A DNA stretch of 64,000 nt from the NCBI GenBank assembly GCA_963920665.1, contig OY987267.1, forward strand, positions 12,214,001-12,278,000, in the 5' to 3' direction. Positions 10,275-20,492 of the stretch are shown piece after piece (positions within the stretch are counted from its first letter, which is position 1; every line of letters begins with the position of its first letter). Below the pieces are notes generated by a model, which was not told where the DNA came from, searched no databases, and was given only the letters and a program-made list of their open reading frames with translations. The position numbers and the translations under genes are program-made. This stretch comes from Straminergon stramineum (lineage: Eukaryota > Streptophyta > Bryopsida > Hypnales > Calliergonaceae).

Positions 10275-11833
10275 ATGACAAAGAAGAAAGGAGATCACCA
10301 TAGCAAGCAATGACGAGCCCTTCTTGACCCAGCAGCTAAGGCATATCGGGGATGGCGTCATGTAAATTCTGATTGGACCTTGACGACTTGCAAGTTGTTT
10401 GTGGATTGGTGCCATATCGACAAGCTCTTCCCTTACCATCAACACATTCACCATGTGAAGCAAAACCAAGCAAATCTTCATTACTGCAAGGATGATGCAT
10501 TTGTCCAGAGATGTATTGAAGTGTACCGAGCATTGTACGGAAAGCGAAAAATTCCACGGAGCGAAGTCTCAATGGGCATATGCCAAATGGTATATGCAGA
10601 GTTACAATTGGGGAAATGGTAGATTGGATGACCTTCAAGACATCCAAGAATGTCATGCTTCCAGATACAAAAGACATTCCAAGAGCGGGTCCTTCAAATA
10701 ATCCTCGGGATGGGCTAGGGCCCAAAAAGAACATTATAGAAGGAGTGGCAGATGAGGATTACGTTTGGTCAACGTCAACTGGAGAATCGGACTCCGATGA
10801 AGAGCCATTGCCTGAACCTAGGGATAGGATGGAAGATACATCAATGGAAGAAAACTTAGCATTGGTGGTATCCGAAGAAGGCAACATGCAACAGACCACA
10901 CCAACGGATGGAGAACCTTTTATGTCTATGGAACCGATAGGGGTCCGTCGTCCCGAAGATGACGAAGTGTTCCATTACGTGCAAGCTCGCTTGCAAGAAA
11001 TTAATGAAGATAGGTTGGATGGGGAGAGTGAAGCCGAAGAAGAGATTCCTTTGACCTTGATGAATTTGCCTTCCATGGAAGGATTGTATGAAATGGAACA
11101 AGAACATCAAGGTGTACTTGGAGAAGACAATAAACGGCGGACGAAAGAATCCTATAAAGTGGAGTTGGAGATGCTTTTAAAGGATCTTGAAGAAAAAGAA
11201 AGGGAGTGTGAGATCATCGAGAAGCGAAGTGCACAAGAGATTCAGGTTGAAGATGTGGGCACCCTCAAAGAACTAATTCAAGCTGGACAAACTTGTTTGG
11301 CAGCCCAACAAAGAGAAATGGAACAACTGGAACAATTTTACCTCAAGTTCAATAAGGGAGAAGATGGAGGTTCCAGTTCAAATGTCAATCATGTTATGGA
11401 TGAACGACTTCAAACAATAATGGGAAAATGTAGGATGGAAGAAAACAACCTTGCCATTGAAAAAGGAGGTGTGGAAAAGGCAAGATCGACATTGAACCGC
11501 TTGAAGGAGATGAAGGATGCAGATCCTATTGACCGGTCGTTGCAATCGGATTCATTGTCTGTGGACGTTGAAGATTTGTCATCTACTACGGAAATAGAGA
11601 AGTTGAAGATGAAGTTAGCTTTTGTGAAAAGATTGGAACAGAAGTTGGAGGAAAAGATGTCGTGGCCGAAGGCACACATCAGGTTCATGTCATTGTTCAA
11701 GAAGTGGTGGATCCAAAATAAGATGTGGAACCATGACCTGACTCTTTTGAAGAGGGAAGAGAGAGTGGCAAGAGCCCAAATAGAATTGGAAAAGAAGAAA
11801 AGGGAAGAACAAGGGGAAATGGATGGAGTATAA
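10275..11833 (+). pseudogene. Coiled-coil protein of unknown family, copy 2, with stop and frameshift
   Basis: This is a diverged relative of the gene at 1184-2587. An ATG at 10275 opens a frame that meets TGA at 10311-10313. The same frame then continues through the conserved block (AYRGWR, CKLFVDWCHIDKLFP, KQNQANLHY) to a stop at 10622. Homology then moves to another frame near 10610-10620 (GEMVDWMT matches KKEVDWST of copy 1). That frame runs to 11833 with an acidic middle section and a long charged coiled-coil C-terminus. Either the copy is broken, or the downstream 400-residue frame is used alone or after splicing. It has the same upstream array and leader as copy 1, so it comes from the same kind of element in opposite orientation. 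Confidence 0.6.
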
Positions 11834-12711
11834 ATTAGGTGGCTCTTGTTTCTTTTATGACTATGTACTTCTTCCAAGATATATGAAGAAAAAGGCTTTG
11901 TCCTTATTTTTGTTGAAATACAAGAATGTTTATTTTTATTTTTTGTGTATGAAAATGTGATTGCATTTGGATCCAAACATTTGAATTTTTGACAAATTTT
12001 GATGATTTCAAGTTATGTGAATGTTAATTTCTTGTTAAATTTGTGTAGTGTTTTAAAAAAAAAAAGAATTCTAGTAACTTTGAGTCTACACAAAGAACCC
12101 TCAATAAATTTAAGCTGCATCATCCATGAGAGTTTCAATATAAGTTTATATGGTTGCATTTTTCTGTATTTTAACATATGGTTTGAACATATTGTAAATG
12201 ACAACATTCCCATGCCCTTCACCTCGTGAATGTATGGACTCTTCTTGAGATTTATAATTTGGGAAAAAAAACATCATAAAATGTACTCAAAAGAATACTT
12301 TGGGAATTGATAGAGAAATGGAAGTTATACATTTTGAGTTGTGGATTCCATGTATATGGTTTGATCAACCAATGTTGTCCCGCATTTTTCTTTTTAATTT
12401 GAAAGAGAAAGTTCTTAATTTTTTCCACATTTGAGTACAAACTAATTCTATTTATTTTTTATTAAGTTTGTTGGAATGGATTTGAAATGAGTTTCCCTTC
12501 ATGTGGTTGTTTAAAAAAGAATTGCATTCTTTAAGTCTATGACCATACTCCCGAAAATCTTTTTTTGAAGTATCTATAAATACCACGTCAAACCCTTGGA
12601 TAGCGTTTAGGGTTTAATAAAATCTCTATCTAAACTAGGATGACTTTCATCTAGAAACTCAACGATGGAACGCTAACGGGATAACAAAAATGGCCTTGGG
12701 TCCTAAAGCGT

Positions 12712-12995
12712 AAGTGCGGTCGCCCTTCAAGTACCCGAAGTCGCCTCTTGAGACCCACGGTCGCCCCCTTCTACCCGCAGTCACCCCCCCCCCTTCCACC
12801 CGCACTCGCCCCCCTTACCTGTAGTCACTTCTTTTTCGACCCGAAGTCACCCCCCTTGGACACGCAGTAGCCCTTTGATCCACATGCGCGCTCCTAGTGC
12901 AAACCGTCGACTCGCAGTCGCCCATGGGGCGAGTGCGCCTGTTACGAGGTCGCCCGTTTCCTGCACGCATTTTGGCTCTCAGGGGGCGACTTGTG
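12712..12995 (+). repeat. GC-rich degenerate array (e)
   Basis: Plus-strand CCCGCGGTCGCC-like units with long C runs, ending about 250 bases before the hAT transposase ATG at 13245. It has the same orientation to its gene as the other arrays. A TATAAAG lies just after it at about 13014. Confidence 0.65.
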
Positions 12996-13244
12996 GTGCT
13001 AGCAGAACGGTAGTATAAAGCTGAAGGCCCGGATTGTGGTTTTCACCTTGCTTCAAGGGTGAACTCTTGGCTTGAATCTTCGAAAGAGGCTTCTTGCAGA
13101 TGTTTGGGTCTTTGGAGGGCAACAACTTGGTTTGCGTGGTTTAAAAGACCATTCAAAGCAAGTGGCTTTGCCATTCTTTTTTCTAAATCAAGGCTCTGAT
13201 TCATATGATAATATTGTTTGAAGAACTCATAGGCAAGGAACAAT

Positions 13245-16200
13245 ATGGCTAGTCGGGGTGAGGGGAGGAGGACTACCATTAACGATACAAAGAGAGCCAC
13301 GAAGGAGTGGGACCCTTGGTTGGTTGTAGACATTGACCGTCAATTTGCGGGAAACACACGAACATGTGTTTTCTGTGGGTGGACCTCCGTATTTGTACGA
13401 AAGCGAGCATTTTGTTACTTTGGATTTGGCGGCAAGACTGCATCGGAGCAATGTAAGAAAATCCCATGGGCAGTATTGCAAAAGTTTAGGACTTGTCGTG
13501 GGGTTGTTCCGAAGGAAATGAGCTTTGAACAAATGCATGAGGAGGTTCCAGAATTTGATATTGTAGATGAGATTGTGGTTGAGCCTATGTTGGAGGGGGA
13601 TAGGGAGAGGTCAGAGGAGCCTAGTGCTACGAATGAACCAATGCTCCCTATTACAAATTCAGTAGATTCCACTCCCTAAACAATTTTGAGAAGGAGGAAT
13701 AACCCTTCCATTTCTAGGCAAACTAGCATGGATGAGGCATTACAAAGTAGCACGAGAGCAAAGTTAGATACCATGTGGGCTTCCTTTTTTTATGAGGCTA
13801 GCATCGCGTTCAATGTTGCGTGCCATCCTGCCTTTGTGAAAGTAGTGAAAGAGACAGCAGCATCAAGACTACGATACCAACCGCCCTCATACAATGCTTT
13901 GCGTACAAGAATGATAGAGCCAAAGAAAGAAAGTGTTTCTAAAATGGTCACTGAGCGGACAAAGCACTCTATCAAAGTTTATGGAGCGACTATCTGTTCG
14001 GATGGTTGGTCTGATACTAATAGCCGTCCATTACTAAATTTAATGCTCGTGTGTCCTGTGGGGGATGTGTTTCTTGGATCGGTGGACACCACGGGGGAGA
14101 AGGACATTGTGTACACAACCAATATGATGGCACAATACATAGAAGAGGTTGGCCCCAAAAACATTGTCCAACTATGTACAGACAATGCCGCTGTCATGAC
14201 GGGGACTTTGAAGGCGTTACAAGAGAAATATCCTCACATGTATACCCAAGGATGCACAGCACACATTTTGGACTTGCTTTTGGAAGACTGGGCAAAGGAT
14301 GTCAAGGTGATGAGAATAGTACGATGTTGTACGCAGATAGTAAAGTACATCAAGAGGTACCATTCCACATTGGCTCTCTTCTGAAAGTACTCCCCGGACA
14401 AGGCATTGCGAATGCCTTCTAAAACATGCTTTGCAGTGAACTTCCTCATGATATCACGTGTGGTGGAGTGCAAGTCAGCATTGATTCGAGTGATAATAGA
14501 TGAGACATATGTGCAATTTGAGGCTAGTTTGGAACGTCACCAAAATGGAGATATATTGAGAGCGTGAGCCACTATAGCACAGAATGACATTCATGCGGAA
14601 TCTTTTTGGGTGGAGTGTGAGAATTTTTTGTACATGGTGGACCTCGTCATTATTGCTCTCCGAGTGTTTGATGGGAAAGCCCCGGCAATGCCTAAGGCTT
14701 GGTTGGTTATGAAGACTCTTCAAGAGCAGGTGTGGAGCTTGAGAAACGAACCTTTTTTTCTGAATGATGAAACTGCAACGAAGTTTGAGACGGAATTCGA
14801 GGCTCGTTGGAAATTGATGCTCACAAACCTACACTATGCAAAGGCACTCTTAAATCCTTTCTTGATTGAAGTAGGAACCCTTTGTAACGACAGTGTGGCC
14901 AAAAGAGCCTTAAATCGGGTGCTTCGAAAAATGAGCGAGTCATTAGGATTATCATACATGGAGGCATTGCAGGAGCTAATGCAGTTCGAAGAGAAGACAG
15001 GTCCTTTTGACCCCTTAGAAGAGGCTCCTGATATTACACAATGTAAACTAATGCCTCATCAATGGTGGAATCTTGTGGGTGCTAATGTTCTCCCAAAAAT
15101 TGCAATGAGAGTTCTATCTTTGACGTGCTCATCATCATCATGTGAAAGGAATTGGAGCATGTATTCGTTTGTGCACAATAAAGTGCGAAATCACCTAACC
15201 ACATCCAAGGCGGAAGCATTGGTGTATATCTACACCAACAATAAACTTGAACGTGAGAAACGTGGACGCAATCTTGCAATGTTCTACGAAAAGTACCTTG
15301 TAGATGGAAATACCTCAAAAGAGAATGAGGAGCCATTAGGTACAAGATCATCAAGGGATGGCGACCCAGTCAGAAGGGCTCGAGCTAATGAGAACATTAG
15401 GTTGGCAGAAGAGCGTCTACGTGGAAATATTTGGACAAGACTAATTCGTAGAGAAAAGAGTCCTCCACGGAGACACAACTATGGAAATACATTTACAGCT
15501 GAGAATAATACGTACTACTCGGAGGAGGAGGAGGTTCAACGTGCACCGCGAAGGCCCCCACAACCCTACGTCTCTGCTAGGGATAGGAATGTACCTCCTC
15601 CAATAAATTCATCACCGACTCAGGCAAGTAGTCCCGACAACCCCAATGAAGGCATAAATAGTCCAATGCCCATAAGAGCTGAGGAAGCAAGATCTCCAAA
15701 TGTTGTAGATCAGGGTTCTACAAGGGTAATGAACCTACGAAGTGCCGCTCGAGTTGCTGAGGTAAATGAAAGGCAAGAGGAGGCAACACCACCAACAGAC
15801 GTCGAAGATGTTGTGCATACAAGCGTTCCACTTTCTCCATTACGGAGCCCCTTAAGAACAGAAAATGTGGAATATGATTCAGACTTGCCTTTGCAAGCTG
15901 TTATGAACCGGAATCGTACGGTGCCCTTAAGTGGAGGAGGAAATGCAAACAATGCTAGGGCAACTAGGTCTATACCAACCCGTGCAACTAGGCTGCCCTT
16001 GCATAATAGTCCTCTTAAGACAGTTGATAATGAAGGCCATGCTTCAGCTCCGCAACCCACTCAACCCTCCTCTATTTCTAGCCCTAGAGAATCATCCTTG
16101 CTCGTGCGTGAAGGCACAAGAGGACAGAAAAAGCGATTGAGGAAGATGCACGAGAGGCTACAAAGAAATCCCAAACGACAAAACCATGTTGTCCAAAGAT

Positions 16201-16520
16201 TCATCATGGGTGAAGCCAATTCCAATCGAAACATCGGGCAATCCAATAGAGGCGGACGACACCCTGCATCCAACCTTGATGAAACAAGAGATGCATTGAG
16301 GTTGACTAAACGATTGGTGCAAACTAGCGGCGATGGCACCGCGGATACTGAAGTGCGGAACGTGAACTCAAAGGTAGAACATGAAGTACAAAATGAACGA
16401 GTACGAAGGGAGGACGACGAGAATGATAACCGTGATGATAATGAAAGGGTGGAGGAGTCGGATGATGATTCTGACCCTGACACTGATGAGGTGCCTAGTG
16501 ATTACACATTTTCACCGTAA
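13245..16520 (+). pseudogene. hAT-superfamily transposase, one frame with three internal stops
   Basis: ATG at 13245 to stop at 16518-16520, 1091 codons in one frame. It is broken by TAA at 13677, TGA at 14382 and TGA at 14565, with no frameshift. The N-terminus has a BED-like finger start (CVFCG, later CKKIP), but the usual His position reads Phe. The middle matches the DUF659 transposase fold: Asp of SDGWSD and Asp of CTDNA are two of the catalytic acids. The C-terminal hAT dimerisation region carries SSSCERNWS with the conserved Glu, then RNHL and AEALVYI. About 390 extra residues follow, low in complexity, with basic stretches and a strongly acidic end (ESDDDSDPDTDE); typical hAT proteins lack this tail. 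Probably inactive as a full protein, though the catalytic core is otherwise complete. No terminal inverted repeats were located. Confidence 0.85.
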
Positions 16521-17389
16521 CTTTATAAATATAGATTTAGAGGTAGTGAAGTGGTAATGTAATGCTTTTGCATAATTTTGGTGTGTTGAAGTTTTCTAGC
16601 TTAAGTTCATAGGCAAATAGCCTATAGATGAGTTTTGTGTAGTATCTACTTTAGTATGAAAGCATGATAGTGTTAGAATTACAAAGTTCTGTTCAATGTC
16701 TTTAGTGTGGACTTCTACAGGTATAGACGTGGAGATCTTAACAAAGTTCATGGAAGTACAATTGAAGTAGAAGTTCATTTATAAGATTGGGTCACTACTC
16801 TATTAGTGTGTACAACTTACAAATACAATAATACTAATTATCCTTACTTTTTTCTTGTTTTTGTATCTATTTTTGGTGTGATTATTATATCCAATTGCAA
16901 TATTGGCTTCTACACTTCAATAGGAGTAGAAAATTTGAATTAGAAATTCCCAACCATATGTAATAAAAACATGTAGAACTCGGAGGCTCCTATGAATGAG
17001 TGAATGACCACAGAATGTGAAGTACTTAATTTAAGGCTTAGGAGAATGCAATGGCACATGGAAACTGAAGGATCCTAAATCCTGAGCAAGATTGAAATGG
17101 TTGTTATATCCATGTTTGCAATTGCAACGGCACACGAGGTTGCTCTTAACCTTTAATGGATGGACTAGTGAGTATGAAAATCATCTCCAATGGAACTCTG
17201 TGATGTGATGTACTTGCCTTTCCCCTCACAAAAATACTAATTTTCGGTATGAGGACTCAGTAAGATCTCTCTTTCGGGAATTGGGACTCAATTTTCAAAG
17301 ATGGACAATTGCATTTATGTCATATATTAGAAGTTCTTATCATCCACGGAACAAAAGAAATTCCTTGCGTATGGGATAAAGCCAAGATC
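16521..17389. other. AT-rich 3' flank of the hAT copy
   Basis: No gene seen. It may contain the transposon's 3' end, but no match to a 5' end could be fixed by eye. Confidence 0.35.
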
Positions 17390-17575
17390 GCCCTTTTCCT
17401 TACACCCGCGGTCACCTTTACACCCTCAGTTGCCCTGGATTGGAGCCGAAGTCACCTTCATTTTGGGACCCGTGGTTGCCCTGGATTTTGGACCCACAAC
17501 CGCCTTCATTCTGGGACCCGCGGTCGCCCCACCTTACCCGCACGCGCCCCACCCGTAGTCGCCTATGGTGACGTG
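17390..17575 (+). repeat. GC-rich degenerate array (f)
   Basis: Plus-strand CCCGCGGTCGCC units with Thr/Pro-like periodicity. It is followed by an inverted TGACGTGG/CCACGTCA pair and a CCTAAACCCTAA telo-box at about 17649. No coding unit follows. Confidence 0.6.
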
Positions 17576-18533
17576 GTCAAAGCTTTCCACGTCACTGTTG
17601 ACAACCCGCCACATAAGATAAAAAAATTGGTTGCCCTGTCCGAAAATCCTAAACCCTAATTTTGCGCTTGTCAAATTTGTCTTGTATATGCGACACTCGT
17701 CTTATACGACATGTGACATCAGACGAACAACTCGACACCCAAACCCCAAAACATGTTCGACAGAACAACCCTAATGTCCACCATCTATTAGGTGTAACTA
17801 CCCCATTATGGCCATCTCTATGTGCTCTCCCTCTCATTTTCAAATTAGTTAGCATATAGTAGCTTCTCTACCTCATTTCTTTTCTCTCTCACTATGATGA
17901 TTGAAATTTGGAAGTGTGGTGTATACTTACTTTCTTGCAAGACTCTTGAATTTCAAGCGATTGCACATCACATGAATGGCAAAGGTCATTGAGTTTCATG
18001 CACTTTGCTTAAGATTTTGGCTTTACTATGAATACTTACCAATTTGTGATCTATTGTTCTCCTTTTGGATTTTATGAATCTATGACATAGATAGCAATTG
18101 ACCATTGCTAAAGACACCTCTTACAACTTCACTAACTTAACCTTGGCTTGTTGTGTGTATTGGGGTGGATACAAATGAGGTGTGGCCTTCAGGTTCTAAA
18201 CTCCCATTTTTGGAGTATTTGGAGCAAATTTTTTCTAGCACTTAGACATCTTGTCAACTTATTGTGCTCACCTACATGGATATTTTCATTGGATCACACT
18301 TGGATTTACAAGCTTAGAAATTATTGTACCAATACCATAGTGTCATATCTTGACACTCTTGGGACTTGCCTAGGTTTTGAGATGTTTTATTCTATTTTTA
18401 TCAAGGTTATGCTTGGATTCACATCTAGCCACAAAGTTAGGTTTTGGAAAGTTGAAGCCTTGTTTTAGGGATGTTTAGTCTTAGTCTCTTCTTTAATATC
18501 ACATATTCATATATTCAAAATACATATTCTAAA
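17576..18533. other. Intergenic, no gene seen
   Basis: Short ORFs only, none recognisable. Confidence 0.4.
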
Positions 18534-18541
18534 GTGTACAC

Positions 18542-18669
18542 CAGGGCTTTTTTTTGGACTAGTGTGCCCTTTGTTGCCTTCACTACATAGGCCAGATTTT
18601 GGAGGGACAGATTCTCAATGGTCAAATTCTGATAGATTTGGCAAAATTTCGCCAGAAAAAAAAGCCCTG
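18542..18669. mobile_element. hAT-type miniature element, 128 bp
   Basis: Terminal inverted repeats CAGGGCTTTTTTTT flank 100 bases of non-coding DNA. The flanks GTGTACAC (18534-18541) and ATGTACAC (18670-18677) form an 8 bp target duplication with one mismatch. CAG-type ends and 8 bp duplications are the hAT signature. Confidence 0.75.
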
Positions 18670-19046
18670 ATGTACACATGTGATTCAACAACTTCTATAC
18701 ACTCATGGCATAATTTGAGCGCATGTGATTGGAAATTTTGGGTCTTAAGTGCACTTATGACCTTAAAGAGGCCCATGGTAGGGTGCTCCAAAAGTGACCT
18801 TGCTTTAAAAGCATCCCTTGATATAGAGGTACACATTGCACTCAATAATGCACCATTGATGTACAAATGATGTAAATTTTAGGAGGGGGGACACATTTAG
18901 TGACCACTCCATTTCCACTTCAATCTCACTAAGGTCCAAAAATCATGAAACAACATGAGTTAGATGTCAATATCACTTTTCTTTCACTAAAAATTTACTA
19001 AAAAATATTTCAAGAAGCCAAATTACTTTTAATCATGAATCAACCC

Positions 19047-19647
19047 TTAACCCCTAAAGGACCATAAGGCCACCACATGGCTTCTGCAACTACATTTGTA
19101 GAAAATTTGGAATGTGAACCTCACTGACAATCTATGACCAACAAAGAGACCCTAGATGATTTTTTGTTGAATCCATGGGTACAATCTAATTGAGAAATGA
19201 TTGAGTGAGCAATTTTCTATGAATTTTTTGAGAATAGAAAAAGTACTCTGGGCTATCACTTCACATGCTCATATCTTTTTTTCCACATCTCAAAATGATT
19301 TGAAAAAAATTGCACATCTAAATCATGATGATATGTACTTGTGGAAAAAAAATCAGAGTTTTTGGATCACTTTAGAGCATTCCGATTTCAACATTTCAAT
19401 TTCAGCACATTTACAAAGTTCTGCAGAATTGGATATCTTTCATCAATTTTGTCATTGGTGGCATTTTCTCAAAAATTGTGCGATTTTGTTGATCTTTTTT
19501 TCAATGGAAAGCTACATAAGTCTTCTTTCATTTCAATGGTGACTATCATCAAAATCATTTCACACATTTGAGAAATTATGCTTGTTACAAGAACTAGTTA
19601 AGAAAACAAGAGCTTTGGTCAAACAACCCCTATCCTTTAGGGGTTAA
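19047..19647. mobile_element. TTAA-flanked miniature element, copy 1 (601 bp)
   Basis: Starts TTAA-CCCCTAAAGGA and ends with the exact complement, TCCTTTAGGGG-TTAA. The interior is AT-rich and non-coding. First of about ten such paired structures in the window. Confidence 0.6.
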
Positions 19648-19962
19648 AGTGTGGCTTTATTAGCAGCCTATCTTATTTGGATGTGAAGATTCTTGGATTG
19701 AGCAGAGTCAAGCCAGTTTCTACCCAGAGCGGGTGATTCCCAAGTCTGAATGTCAGATTTCCATTTGATGAGGGTTGCCAAATCACATTTTTGTGGTTCT
19801 GTTCGGTTCTGAAAAGATCATATGGAAAACTTCGTTTCATTTGTTTCCAAATAATAAAGATCTTATCGGATATTTTATTTCACAGAAATGACACAAAACT
19901 TGGAAACTTCTAAGTTATATGGAAGATCACCTGCTGAACTGAATTTGAAGGTGTCAAACCTT

Positions 19963-20124
19963 GGCATTCATTGATGGCCGAGATGAAAAAAAATTCTATT
20001 TAATGGTGTGGTTGTAGGTTCGATACCTGGCTGTGACAGGTTAGTTTATCTGGCATGAAATCAACCCTTCTCCTTGACGGAAACCTTGTAGTGCTTTCTT
20101 CAACACGCTTGTGTCAAAAAAAAA
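19963..20124 (+). mobile_element. tRNA-derived SINE, plus strand
   Basis: Candidate box A TGGCCGAGATG at 19975, box B GGTTCGATACC at 20017-20027, and an A tail at about 20116-20124. The limits are approximate. Confidence 0.45.
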
Positions 20125-20156
20125 TTATATTTTTCAACAAGTTGAATGATCATTGA

Positions 20157-20492
20157 GTAAGGTAGGAGGTTCATAAAGCGCCCATCTAAGAGGTGAAACT
20201 GAATTTTGGGGAGGTGAAACTTATTGAAATATTTTTCAGTAAATTTTTCTTGAAAGACAAGAGGAATTGACATCTAACCCAAGTTGTTTTATATTTTTTT
20301 TGGAGCTTTCTAGAATTAGTTATGAATTTTTGAAGTCGAAATGGCATAGGGCTCTAAAACCGCACACCTCCTCAAATATACACTATTGGTACATCCCTGT
20401 AAAGATGAAAAAAACCCATGTACACGTAGTGTACATTTGAGGAGGTGTACGGTTTTAAAGCCTATGTGGATTTCAAGCCTCCTACCTTACTT
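20157..20492. mobile_element. TAAGGTA-ended miniature element, copy 1
   Basis: Ends read TAAGGTAGGAGG and its complement. The right half contains a strong inverted repeat: CACACCTCCTCAAAT at about 20370 is complementary to sequence at about 20431-20446. The interior (AACCCAAGTTGTTT, then AATTAGTTATGAATTTT) is shared with the element at 57667-57972. Confidence 0.6.

Noticed and set aside
13677..14567. Repair of hAT, kinase and coiled-coil stops by U-to-C RNA editing
   Set aside because: Every stop codon could be restored by T-to-C at its first base, so the fit is trivial. Such editing is known in organelles, not for nuclear transcripts.
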